Part shown: positions 31,393 through 39,766 of the stretch, one piece after another | Position numbering within the stretch: position 1 is the first letter of the stretch | Layout of the letters: each line of letters opens with the position of its first letter | Assembly: GCA_021413675.1 (NCBI GenBank) | Contig: JAIOQA010000472.1 | Span: forward strand, 1 to 44,749 | Direction: 5' to 3' | Length of the DNA stretch: 44,749 bases | From: Deltaproteobacteria bacterium | Lineage (GTDB): Bacteria > Myxococcota_A > Polyangia > Haliangiales > Haliangiaceae | Notes under the pieces: generated by a model | What the model saw: the letters and a program-made list of their open reading frames with translations, nothing else | What the model was told of the DNA's origin: nothing | The model's database searches: none | Made by a program: the position numbers and the translations under genes

Positions 31393-31815
31393 TCAGTCGA
31401 TGATCAGCGGCGGCCGCCCGCGCTTCGCGCGGATCTTGTCGACCGCCTTGCGCACGCTCGCGCGCCCGATGATCCAGCGCTCCATGCGGCGCTTGCCGGG
31501 CAGGTCGCACAGCATGATGCCGAGCAGGATCGTGAGCACGCCCTGCCCCGGCACGCCCGGGAACGACATCACCACGCCGAGCGCGATCACGACCACCCCG
31601 AGCAGGTTCTTGCCGACGCGGACCGCGAGCCGCAGGACCGGGTTGCCGATCGGCGAGCGCGGCGCGCGCTCGTTCGCGAAGTAGTCCGCGGGCAGCCGCA
31701 CGATCACGATCATCGTGATCAGCAGGCTGAGCGCGATCGACCCGATCGTGATCAGCCCCGCGAGCCACGGGTGATCGGCGATCGTGTGCGCCAGGGATCG
31801 CAGGGCGTCGATCAC
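31393..31815 (-). CDS. Small integral membrane protein, PGPGW-like
   Basis: A 140-aa protein with two or three hydrophobic helices (about 18-41, 70-85 and 90-103). The conserved-looking stretch FPGVPGQGVLTILLGIML followed by PGKRRMERWII and a basic C-terminus ending KRGRPPLIID resembles small membrane proteins of the PGPGW type. GTG start at 31815. It lies 12 bases after the stop of the aldo/keto reductase on the same strand, so it is probably co-transcribed with it. No function is known for the family. Confidence 0.72.
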   Translation of the reverse strand: MIDALRSLAHTIADHPWLAGLITIGSIALSLLITMIVIVRLPADYFANERAPRSPIGNPVLRLAVRVGKNLLGVVVIALGVVMSFPGVPGQGVLTILLGIMLCDLPGKRRMERWIIGRASVRKAVDKIRAKRGRPPLIID

Positions 31816-31827
31816 GACCAGAACCCG

Positions 31828-32850
31828 TCAGCGCGGGTCGCGGTTCTGGAAGCCGATCATCCAGCCCGGGTACTCGGCGGGCAGCGCGCTGGCGGCGTCC
31901 AGCGTCGCGAGCTCGTCGGCGGTGAGCACGATCTCGGTCGCGCCGAGGTTGTCCGCGAGCTGGGCGTCGCTCTTGGCGCCGATGATCACGCTCGTGACAT
32001 GCGGCTGGTGGAGCAGCCACGCCAGCGCGATGCGCGCGACGCTGGTGCCGTGGGCGGTGGCGATCGGCCGCATCGCCCGCAGGCACGCCGCGGCGCGGGT
32101 GCGGTCGACCGGCGGGAAGTCGAACTCGGAGCGCCGCGCGCCAAGGACCTTCGCGTCCTCGGCCTCGAGATCGAACTTGCCCGACAAGAGGCCACCGGCG
32201 AGCGGGCTCCACGGCAGGATGCCGAGCCCCTGATCGATCGCGAGCGGCACGACCTCGCGCTCGAGATCGCGGCCGGCGATCGAGTAGTACATCTGCGCGC
32301 TCACGAACCGCGACCAGCCGCGGCGCTCCTGGATGGCGAGCGCCTTCATCTGCATCCACGCCGGCAGGTTCGACAGGCCGAGGTAGCGGACCTTGCCGGT
32401 GCGCACGAGATCGTTGAGCGCCTCGAGGGTCTCCTCGAGCGGGGTCGTCGGATCCACGCCGTGGATCTGGTAGAGGTCGACGTGATCGAGGCCGAGCCGC
32501 GCGAGGCTGGCGTCGATCGAATGCATGATGTGGTAGCGCGACAGGCCGACCTGGTTCGAGCCCGCGCCCATGCGGCCGCGGACCTTGGTCGCGAGCACGT
32601 AGCTGTCGCGCGCTCGCCCGAGGCGCTTGAGCGCGGCGCCGACCAGCCGCTCCGACTCGCCCTCGGAGTAGACGTTGGCGGTGTCGAGGAAGTTGATGCC
32701 CGCATCGAACGCGGACCCGACGATGCGATCGACCTCGGTCTCGCCGAGGGTGCCGATCGCCTTCCAGAAGCCCTGGCCCCCGAAGGTCATCGTGCCGAGG
32801 CAGAGCGGAGAGACGTAGAGGCCGGTCCGGCCCAGTGGGCGGTTCTTCAT
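31828..32850 (-). CDS. Aldo/keto reductase
   Basis: A 340-aa NADPH-dependent (beta/alpha)8 barrel oxidoreductase. The catalytic tetrad is visible: Asp56 (FLDTANVYSEGESE), Tyr61, Lys89 (VLATKVRG) and His130 (YQIHGVD). SVIIGAKSDAQLADNLGA forms the C-terminal cofactor site. It resembles the YajO/YakC (AKR13-like) group. The ATG at 32850 is where homology begins and is preceded by TAGGGT 8 bases upstream. Substrate not predictable; probably a general aldehyde or ketone reductase. Confidence 0.92.
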   Translation of the reverse strand: MKNRPLGRTGLYVSPLCLGTMTFGGQGFWKAIGTLGETEVDRIVGSAFDAGINFLDTANVYSEGESERLVGAALKRLGRARDSYVLATKVRGRMGAGSNQVGLSRYHIMHSIDASLARLGLDHVDLYQIHGVDPTTPLEETLEALNDLVRTGKVRYLGLSNLPAWMQMKALAIQERRGWSRFVSAQMYYSIAGRDLEREVVPLAIDQGLGILPWSPLAGGLLSGKFDLEAEDAKVLGARRSEFDFPPVDRTRAAACLRAMRPIATAHGTSVARIALAWLLHQPHVTSVIIGAKSDAQLADNLGATEIVLTADELATLDAASALPAEYPGWMIGFQNRDPR

Positions 32851-32978
32851 CGGCGAGAACCCTAGCACCGCTCCCCGGAAAACTTGTCGCGGGGGCACCC
32901 AGCCCCAGGGTTTCACCGATCGTGGGTCGGGCCCCCCAGCGCGCGGGATCGAGGCTCGCAGATGTCGCGCAGTTGCGA

Positions 32979-32994
32979 CGGCCCTGTGGTTGCA
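32979..32994 (+). promoter_or_regulatory. Possible sigma-54 promoter of the GH44 gene
   Basis: GG at 32980-32981 and GC at 32992-32993 with exactly 10 bases between, in the context CGGCCCTGTGGTTGCA; 9 of the 12 specified positions of the sigma-54 consensus match, including all of TTGCA. Transcription would begin near 33005, which leaves almost no 5' leader before the ATG at 33009 and would favour the in-frame ATG at 33021. The rest of the 158-base divergent region shows nothing else clear. Confidence 0.4.
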
Positions 32995-33008
32995 AGAACG
33001 CGGAGGTG

Positions 33009-34760
33009 ATGAAGGCCTTGATGGGAGTCCTGATCGGCGGCGCCATGCTCGGGTGCGGCGGCGGCGGCAATGGCGCAGATGCGGGGCTCACGCCGACCGC
33101 CGACGCGCAGGTGTGCACGCCGAGCTGTGATGGCCTGACCTGCGGCAGCGACGGCTGCGGTGGGCTGTGCGGCACCTGCAGCGGCGACGAGCTGTGCTCC
33201 GCCGGCACCTGCGCGCCGATCGCCGCGGGCGAGATCGTCGTCGATATCACCAGCGCCGCGCACCCGATCCACCCCGAGATCTACGGCGTCGCGTTCGCCA
33301 ACAAGGCCGCGCTCGCGACCCTCGGCGCCACGGTCAACCGCTGGGGCGGCAACGGCGTCACGCTCTACAACTGGCAGCTCGACGTCGGCAACACCGCGAG
33401 CGACTGGTACTACGAGAACATCCCCAACAACGCCGGTGATCCGACGCACGGAACTGCCGCGTACAAGTCAGCCGCTGATCGCTTCGTGATCGACAACCAG
33501 GCGGCCGGCGTCGACTCGCTGATCGTCGTGCCGACGATCGGCTGGACCGCGAAGGATCGCGTGACGCAGCACCCGTACTCCTGCGGCTTCCCGACCGAGG
33601 TCTACGGCGCGCAGGAGTCGACCGATCCGTACGACGCGCACTGCGGGAATGGTCGATCCCCGTCGGGTCAGGAGCTCACGCCCGATCCGACCCACGTCGC
33701 GACCGCGGCCACGCCGACCTTCGAGGGCCAGTGGGTCAGCCACCTGGTCAGCGCGTTCGGCGCGGCGGCGCAGGGCGGCGTGCGCTGGTACGCCCTCGAC
33801 AACGAGATGATGCTGTGGAGCTCGACCCACCGCGATGTCCATCCCGCGCCGGTCACCTACGACGAGGTCTGGAACGCGACGCTCGCCTACGCGCCGGCGA
33901 TCCGCGCCGCCGATCCGGGCGCGAAGATCCTCGGCTACGGCTCGTGGGGCGTGCTCGATCTCTTCAACTCGGGCAAGGACACCGTCGATGGCCTGAGCGA
34001 TCAGCACGCCCACGGCGATGTCTTGCTCGCGCCCTGGTACCTCGATCAGCTCGCGGCCTACGAGCGCGATCACGGCGTGCGCCTGGTCGATTGCCTCGAC
34101 ATCCACTACTACCCGCAGGGCGGCGACGCGCTCGAGAACACCGCGTCGCTCTGGGACGCGACCTACCCCGATCCGTCGTGGGTCAACGGATGGCTCGGCG
34201 AGCCGATCCAGCTCCTGCCGCGGGTGTCCGGCTGGCTGCGCGATCACAACCCGAACGTCGGGATGTGCATCACCGAGTACAACTTCAACCTCAACGACGC
34301 CGACAACCCGATCGCCGCGCTCGCCGAGGCCGAGGCGCTGGGGTTGTTCGGCAAGTTCGGCGTGCGGCTCGCGACCTTCTGGACCACACCGATCGAGGAC
34401 GACGGCACCCACCACGCCGCCGCCTGGGGCTTCCAGCTCATGCGCAACTACGATGGCGCTGGCGCGCACTTCGCCGACGTCTCGGTCGGCGCCGCCAGCT
34501 CGGTCGATGGCGTGGTCGCGTACGCGGCGACCAGCGCGAGCGGCGACGCGACCACGGTGCTGGTGATCAACAAGGCGAACGCGGCGCGCACCGGCACGCT
34601 GCGCCTGCCCGGGTTCTCCGCGAGCGTCGCGCACCGCTGGTCGTTCACCGCCGGCGGCAGCGCGATCACTCACGACGCCGATCTCGGCGCGCAGAACGGC
34701 GCGTTCAGCGTGGCCCTGCCCGCGCACGCGATGGCGATGATCGTGGTGCCGAAGGGCTGA
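33009..34760 (+). CDS. Exported glycoside hydrolase family 44 lipoprotein
   Basis: A 583-aa exported enzyme. Lipoprotein signal with lipobox AMLGC (Cys16), then a Cys-rich module (36-68, C..SCDGLTCGSDGCGGLCGTC) common on myxobacterial surface proteins, then the GH44 barrel from about 75: EIYGVAFAN, NRWGGNGVTLYNWQLD and SDWYYENIPN are family hallmarks. The acid/base Glu is in LDNEMMLW (266) and the nucleophile Glu in CITEYNF (423). A small beta domain closes the protein (500-583). GH44 enzymes are endo-beta-glucanases/xyloglucanases, so extracellular plant- or polysaccharide-degrading activity is expected. GGAGG lies 2 bases before this ATG; the ATG at 33021 is an alternative but would lose the only Lys of the signal peptide. 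Confidence 0.9.
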   Translation: MKALMGVLIGGAMLGCGGGGNGADAGLTPTADAQVCTPSCDGLTCGSDGCGGLCGTCSGDELCSAGTCAPIAAGEIVVDITSAAHPIHPEIYGVAFANKAALATLGATVNRWGGNGVTLYNWQLDVGNTASDWYYENIPNNAGDPTHGTAAYKSAADRFVIDNQAAGVDSLIVVPTIGWTAKDRVTQHPYSCGFPTEVYGAQESTDPYDAHCGNGRSPSGQELTPDPTHVATAATPTFEGQWVSHLVSAFGAAAQGGVRWYALDNEMMLWSSTHRDVHPAPVTYDEVWNATLAYAPAIRAADPGAKILGYGSWGVLDLFNSGKDTVDGLSDQHAHGDVLLAPWYLDQLAAYERDHGVRLVDCLDIHYYPQGGDALENTASLWDATYPDPSWVNGWLGEPIQLLPRVSGWLRDHNPNVGMCITEYNFNLNDADNPIAALAEAEALGLFGKFGVRLATFWTTPIEDDGTHHAAAWGFQLMRNYDGAGAHFADVSVGAASSVDGVVAYAATSASGDATTVLVINKANAARTGTLRLPGFSASVAHRWSFTAGGSAITHDADLGAQNGAFSVALPAHAMAMIVVPKG

Positions 34761-34837
34761 AGCCTGCGGGGACTTGCCGCGGCTTGAACGATCGTCGGCG
34801 CGTTGCTCGCGCCGCGATGAGCTGGCATCGTGCCGGG

Positions 34838-35572
34838 ATGTCGAGCGTCATCATCTTCGGTGCGACCTCCGCGATCGCCGCCGAGGCCGCCGCCCTCTAC
34901 GCCGCGCGCGGCGACCAGCTCGTGCTGGTCGGGCGCAACCCCGACAAGCTGGCCGCGATCGCCGAGCGCACCGGCGCGATCGCGACCTTCGTCGCCGACT
35001 TCGACGACCTCGCTCGCGCCGAGGCGGTGGTCGGCGAGGCCCTGGCCGCGCTCGGCGGCTGCGACATCGCGCTCATCGCCCACGGCCTGCTCGGCGATCA
35101 GGAGGAGACCGAGCACAGCGTGGCGGCGGCGGAGCATGTCATCCGCACCAACTTCACCAGCGTCGTCGCGCTGCTCGTGCCGCTGGTCAATCACGTCGAG
35201 CAGGCGCGCCACGGCCGCATCGGCGTGATCACCTCGGTCGCCGGAGAGCGCGGCCGGCCGCGCAACTACACCTACGGCGCCGCCAAGGGCGCGCTCGGCC
35301 TCTACCTCCAGGGCGTGCGCTCGAGGCTGTATCCCACGGGTGTCAGCGTGACCACGCTCAAGCTCGGCCCGGTCGATACGCCGATGACCGCGACCCACAA
35401 GAAGGGCCCGCTGTTCGCGTCGCCCGACACGGTCGCGAAGCAGCTCATCGCGGCGATCGACGCGGGCAAGGCCGAGGCCTTCGTGCCCTGGTTCTGGTCG
35501 GCGATCATGCCGGTGGTGCGCAACGCGCCCGAGGCACTGTTCCAGCGGCTGAAGTTTCTGTCGGGGCGCTAG
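34838..35572 (+). CDS. DprE2-like short-chain reductase
   Basis: A 244-aa SDR. N-terminal dinucleotide site IIFGATSAIA, then IALIAHGLLGDQEETE, catalytic Ser133 (TSVAGERGR), Tyr146 and Lys150 (YTYGAAKG), and a C-terminal tail AFVPWFWSAIMPVVRNAPEA. These match the pattern of DprE2, the NADH-dependent reductase that completes the epimerisation of decaprenylphosphoryl-ribose to arabinose. A DprE1-like oxidase lies 2 kb away in the opposite direction, which strengthens the call. The start ATG at 34838 (MSSVIIFG) is preferred over 34817. Lipid-linked sugar epimerisation for the cell envelope is inferred; the sugar could differ from ribose. Confidence 0.75.
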   Translation: MSSVIIFGATSAIAAEAAALYAARGDQLVLVGRNPDKLAAIAERTGAIATFVADFDDLARAEAVVGEALAALGGCDIALIAHGLLGDQEETEHSVAAAEHVIRTNFTSVVALLVPLVNHVEQARHGRIGVITSVAGERGRPRNYTYGAAKGALGLYLQGVRSRLYPTGVSVTTLKLGPVDTPMTATHKKGPLFASPDTVAKQLIAAIDAGKAEAFVPWFWSAIMPVVRNAPEALFQRLKFLSGR

Positions 35573-35633
35573 AATCGGCGAGCCGACGTGAGCCGCGCAA
35601 CCGGCGCGGTGACCGGGCGACATGGGGGGCGTG

Positions 35634-37598
35634 ATGAAGGTGTCGAGCGTGAGAGTCGTGATGGTCCTGATCGCGGTGGCGGTCGCCCTGGCCACGGTGC
35701 GCAGCGCGCGCGCCGAGACCAAGCAGGAGATCGACCAGCGGCTGCGCGCACAGCTCGAGCGCGAGCACCCGGAGGCGCTGCCGGACTGGGATCTGGCCAG
35801 CGCCGCGTTCGAGCGCGGCGAGCTCGAACGATCGGTCACGGCTTTCCAGGCCGTGATCGCGCGTGCGCCGACCTTCGATGCCGCGTTCCGTCGGATGTCG
35901 GGACCGCTCGGGGCGCTGGGCCGCATTGCGGAGGCGCGCGCCGCCTGCGAGACCGCGGTCAAGCTCGACGACACCCCGCTGAACCGCGCCGCGCTCGCGG
36001 AAGTGCTGCTCCAGGACCGCGACCCGACCGTCCAGCGTCACGGCCAGGACATGGCTCGGCGCGCCGCGATCGCGGCTCCGACCGATGCGTACATCGGCTC
36101 GATCGAGTGCCATGCCTACGTCGTGATCAGTCAGCCGGTGCTCTTTCACAGGTGCACCGACCAGCTGATCGCGATGGCGCCGGACGATCCGCAGGCCAAC
36201 CTCCTGGCGGCGATGGCAGCCGCCGACAGCGGCCGGACGGACGAGGCGCTGCGCTACCTCGCACGCGGTCGCGAGGCGCTCCCACCCGGGAAGTACCAGG
36301 AGCTCCGCGACGCGATCGAGTCGACGCGGACGCAGCACGGCGCCCCGGGCTGGATCTGGACCGGCCTGTGGGTGCTCCTCGGATGGGCCGCGGGGCTGCT
36401 GCTCCTGTTCGTCGCTGGCGGCGTGCTCTCGTTCATCACGCTGCGCAGCGTCGAGCGGACCGCGACGGCAGCCGCGAGCGTCGACGGCGGCGGTCAGCGC
36501 GGGCTGCGCCGCGTGTACGGCCTCGTGATCGCGATCGCCAGCGCGTACTTCTACGTCTCGATCCCTGTGGTCGTGCTGTCGGTGCTCGGGCTCGGCGCCG
36601 GGATCATCTACGGGATCGTCGCCGCGGGCTTCATCGCGCCCAAGCTGTTCCTCCTGGTGGTGATCCTCGTCGGCGCGTCGGTGATGGCGGTGCTGCGCAG
36701 CCTGCTGGTCAAGCCCATGCGCGACGCGCCCGGCACGCGCCTCGATCTCGCGCAGCACCCGGCGCTACGCGACGCGCTCGACGAGGTCGCGGACGTGGTG
36801 GGGACGCGTCCCGTCGACGCGGTGTACCTCGTGCCTGGCTGCGACGTCGCGGTGTCCGAGCACCGCGGCTTCCGGCGCAAGGCCGAGCGCCGCCTGATCC
36901 TCGGCGTCGCCGTGCTCGACGGCATGCACAAGGGCTGGCTCAAGTCGATCCTCGCGCACGAGTACGGGCATTTCCGCAACCAGGACACCGCCGGCGGCGG
37001 CGCGGCACTGGCGGTGCGCCACTCGCTGATCATGATGACCGTCCGCCTGGCGCAGTCCGGCGCCGCGGCCTGGTTCAATCCGGCCTGGCTGTTCGTGCGG
37101 CTGTACCTCGGCGCGTTCCTCCGCATCTCGCAAGGCGCCTCGCGGCTGCAGGAGGTCATGGCCGACCGCTGGGCGGCGCTCGCCTACGGCTCGATGTCCT
37201 TCGACGCCGGCTTCCGGCACGTGATCACGCGCGAGGCCGCGTTCGATCGCCACGTCCGCCGCGTGCTGACCGACGTGATCGACGAGCGCCGTCCGCTGGC
37301 GAACTTCTACCAGCACGAGGCGAGCAAGCCCGCGGCCGAGAACAGCGAGGAGACGATCGAAGCGGAGATCACCGCGATGATGGATCGGCCGCCTGCGCCG
37401 TTCGACAGCCACCCGGCCCCGCGGCAGCGCCTGGCGTGGGTCGCCGCGCTGGCCGCGCCGGCGCGCACCGCCACCGACGACGACGAACTCGCGTGGACGC
37501 TGTTCGCCGACCGCGACGCGATCGAGCGCCTGATGACCGATCAGGTCTGCGCGAACGTGGCCAAGAACCACGGCGTCACGATCACGCGGGCGGCGTGA
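35634..37598 (+). CDS. M48-family membrane metallopeptidase with N-terminal TPR-like region
   Basis: A 654-aa envelope protein. Signal-like N-terminus (MKVSSVRVVMVLIAVAVALA, cleavage near SARA-ET), a TPR-like helical region (about 50-225), membrane helices (about 243-270, 297-330 and 335-355), then an M48 catalytic domain: zinc motif HEYGH (442-446) and the third ligand Glu in EVMAD (507-511). The middle arrangement recalls M48 proteases with a multi-pass membrane part, such as HtpX. The ATG at 35634 is chosen because a GGGGGG tract lies 4 bases upstream; the ATG at 35622 is 4 codons longer. It sits between the DprE2-like and DprE1-like genes. Likely envelope protein quality control; substrate unknown. 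Confidence 0.85.
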   Translation: MKVSSVRVVMVLIAVAVALATVRSARAETKQEIDQRLRAQLEREHPEALPDWDLASAAFERGELERSVTAFQAVIARAPTFDAAFRRMSGPLGALGRIAEARAACETAVKLDDTPLNRAALAEVLLQDRDPTVQRHGQDMARRAAIAAPTDAYIGSIECHAYVVISQPVLFHRCTDQLIAMAPDDPQANLLAAMAAADSGRTDEALRYLARGREALPPGKYQELRDAIESTRTQHGAPGWIWTGLWVLLGWAAGLLLLFVAGGVLSFITLRSVERTATAAASVDGGGQRGLRRVYGLVIAIASAYFYVSIPVVVLSVLGLGAGIIYGIVAAGFIAPKLFLLVVILVGASVMAVLRSLLVKPMRDAPGTRLDLAQHPALRDALDEVADVVGTRPVDAVYLVPGCDVAVSEHRGFRRKAERRLILGVAVLDGMHKGWLKSILAHEYGHFRNQDTAGGGAALAVRHSLIMMTVRLAQSGAAAWFNPAWLFVRLYLGAFLRISQGASRLQEVMADRWAALAYGSMSFDAGFRHVITREAAFDRHVRRVLTDVIDERRPLANFYQHEASKPAAENSEETIEAEITAMMDRPPAPFDSHPAPRQRLAWVAALAAPARTATDDDELAWTLFADRDAIERLMTDQVCANVAKNHGVTITRAA

Positions 37599-37617
37599 GC
37601 GCCGCGGCCGCGCGCGC

Positions 37618-38946
37618 TCAGTAGCCGAACAGCCGCACGCTCTGCGCGCTGCGGATCGCGTGCGTCGGATCCCAGCGCTCGCGGATCGCGAGGAAGCGAT
37701 CGAGACGCGGCTCCATCCGGCGGAAGTCCGCCGCGCGCGTGAACAGATCCTTCGAGAGATAGATCCGGCCGCCGGCGGCGATCACCATCGCGTTGAGCTC
37801 GTCGACGATGCGCTGGGTGTCGGCGGTGATCGCCATGTCGACCGCGACCGAGGTGCCCTCGAGCGGGAACGACAGCACGCCCTGGCCCTCGGGCCCGCAG
37901 TCCTTGATCACGCACAGCGGCGACGCGCCGCCGAGCCGGGTGAGCAGCTCCATGAACTCGTGCACCGCCGCGGGCCCGGCGGCGCGCGGCAGGACGCACT
38001 GGTACTGCGTGAAGCCGCGCGGCCCGTAGGCGCGGTTCCAGTCGAGGATGCGATCGAGCGGGTAGAAGAACGCGTCGGGGTGCTGGATGTGCGCGCGGTG
38101 GCGCTGCAGGTGGCGCCAGTAGTAGAGCGAGTTGAACGCGCTCGCGGTCAGATCGTTGAGCGCCCAGTTGGGCAGATCGAACGGCAGGCGCAGCGGCCAC
38201 GGGTTGCCGGGGAAGCGCGCGGGCGCCTCGTCGGCGGTCGCCCAGCGCCCGGCCATGAGGATGCCGCGCCCGAGGCGGCGACCGCGGTTCAAGCAATCGA
38301 TCCAGCCGACGGTCATCGGCCAGCGCAAGGCACCCTCGGCGAGCGCCGCGAGGTAGCCGTCGAGATCGTCGACGCGCGAGGTCTCGGTCCAGATCCACGG
38401 CGACGGGATGCGGTGCAGCTGGACCTCCACCTCGAGGATGTGGCCGGTGAGGCCCATGCCGCCGACGGTGGCCCAGAACAGCTCGGGCTCGATCGCCGGG
38501 CCGCACGCGAGGACGTCGCCGCTCGCGACGCGCATGCGCAGCGCGGTGACGTGGCCGCCGAAACAGCCGTCGCGGTGGTGGTTCTTGCCGTGAACGTCCG
38601 ACGCGACCATGCCGCCGAGCGTGACGAACTTGGTGCCGGGCGTGACCGGCGTGAACCAGCCCGCGGGCATCGTGAGCGCGTTCATGTCGGCGAGCGCGAG
38701 GCCGGCCTCCGCGCGCAGACGGCCGGTGGTCGCGTCCCAGGCGATCACGCGCGCGGCGCGACACGTGTTCACGATCCGGTCGTCGGCGTGGGCCGGCAGC
38801 GACGAGTCGCCGTAGCTGCGACCGAGGCCGCGCAGCAGCGCCGCGCCGCGGCTGTCGGCGGTGAGGTCGGTGGTGGAGATCTCGTGCCCGGCGACGGGCA
38901 CACGGCCCCAGCCTGCGAGGGTGAGCGCCGCACGGGATCGGGACAT
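37618..38946 (-). CDS. DprE1-like FAD-dependent oxidase
   Basis: A 442-aa flavoprotein of the VAO/GlcD-like fold. The FAD domain shows GLGRSYGDSSL (41-51), then TPGTKFVTLGGMVASDV and HGKNHHRDGCFG (119-130). The His119 and Lys121 correspond to His132 and Lys134 of the mycobacterial decaprenylphosphoryl-ribose oxidase, and the C-terminal SKD Lys is also kept. The position of the Cys targeted by benzothiazinones in mycobacteria (Cys387) appears to be Ala here (SVAVDMAI). Start: ATG at 38946; 38955 is possible. It is convergent with the M48 gene. With the DprE2-like gene it could epimerise a polyprenyl-linked sugar. Confidence 0.82.
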   Translation of the reverse strand: MSRSRAALTLAGWGRVPVAGHEISTTDLTADSRGAALLRGLGRSYGDSSLPAHADDRIVNTCRAARVIAWDATTGRLRAEAGLALADMNALTMPAGWFTPVTPGTKFVTLGGMVASDVHGKNHHRDGCFGGHVTALRMRVASGDVLACGPAIEPELFWATVGGMGLTGHILEVEVQLHRIPSPWIWTETSRVDDLDGYLAALAEGALRWPMTVGWIDCLNRGRRLGRGILMAGRWATADEAPARFPGNPWPLRLPFDLPNWALNDLTASAFNSLYYWRHLQRHRAHIQHPDAFFYPLDRILDWNRAYGPRGFTQYQCVLPRAAGPAAVHEFMELLTRLGGASPLCVIKDCGPEGQGVLSFPLEGTSVAVDMAITADTQRIVDELNAMVIAAGGRIYLSKDLFTRAADFRRMEPRLDRFLAIRERWDPTHAIRSAQSVRLFGY

Positions 38947-39036
38947 CGGGCGCATCGTGGGGCACGCGCGGGTCGCGCGCAAGCGCTGCGCGCCAGGCGG
39001 CTTGCGCGCCGCGGATCGACGCGCGACCGTCGCGCC

Positions 39037-39756
39037 ATGGAATCGATCGCGCTGTACCAATCGCCAGGGCGTCCGTGGGGCATGCCCAACCTCAGCCCGT
39101 TCTGCAGCAAGCTCGAGACCTACCTGCGGATGGCCGGCGTGCCACACACCGTCGAGCCCGCCGACATCCGCAAGGCGCCCAAGGGCAAGGTCCCGTACGT
39201 GAGCATCGACGGCGGCCTCATGGGCGACTCGCAGCTGGTGATGGAGGCGATCGAGCGGCGCCTCGGCGACGCCGCACTCGACCACGGGCTCGACGCGCGC
39301 GATCACGCGACCGGCCACGTGATCCGCCGCATGCTCGAGGAGGGCCTGTACTTCGTCAGCATGTACAACCGCTGGATCACGCCCGACGGCTACGCCGTGC
39401 TCGCGCCGGTGTTCAAGCAGATCGTGCCGGCGCCGCTGCGGATCCTGATGCCGGTGATCCGCCGCAGCGTGCGCAAGTCGCTGCGCGCCCAGGGCACCGG
39501 GCGCCACACCACCGACGAGATCATGGCGATGGGCATCGCCGACGTCGACGCGCTCGCGCTGTTCCTCGGCGACCGGCCGTTCCTGCTCGGCGACAAGCCG
39601 CGCACCGTGGACGCGACGGTGTTCGCGTTCGTCACCAGCATCCTGGGCTTCCCGGTGGAGTCGCGGCTGCGCACCCACGCGCTCGGGAAGGCGAACCTGG
39701 TCGCGTATCGCGATCGGATCGCGGCGCGCTGGTGGCCGGAGCTCGCGGGGACCTGA
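39037..39756 (+). CDS. Glutathione S-transferase-like protein, metaxin/FAX type
   Basis: A 239-aa cytoplasmic protein with an N-terminal thioredoxin-like GST domain: LSPFCSKLETYLRMAGVPH (19-37) has the Ser-Pro-x-Cys-Ser-Lys signature of the failed-axon-connections/metaxin-like GSTs, then KAPKGKVPYV and MGDSQLVMEAI, followed by a helical C-terminal domain with FLGDRPFLLGDKPRTVDATVFAF. The chosen ATG at 39037 is where homology begins; no Shine-Dalgarno is seen. It is divergent from the DprE1-like gene (90 bases). Detoxification is inferred; these proteins often lack classical GST activity. Confidence 0.85.
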   Translation: MESIALYQSPGRPWGMPNLSPFCSKLETYLRMAGVPHTVEPADIRKAPKGKVPYVSIDGGLMGDSQLVMEAIERRLGDAALDHGLDARDHATGHVIRRMLEEGLYFVSMYNRWITPDGYAVLAPVFKQIVPAPLRILMPVIRRSVRKSLRAQGTGRHTTDEIMAMGIADVDALALFLGDRPFLLGDKPRTVDATVFAFVTSILGFPVESRLRTHALGKANLVAYRDRIAARWWPELAGT

Positions 39757-39766
39757 TCGATCAGGT
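39751..39766. repeat. Perfect 16-base palindrome spanning two convergent stop codons
   Basis: ACCTGATCGATCAGGT is its own reverse complement. It contains the TGA of the GST gene (39754-39756) and the TGA of the convergent repeat-protein gene (39761-39763). As RNA it could form a 6-bp stem with a TCGA tetraloop in either direction, too weak for a strong terminator. Confidence 0.5.
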
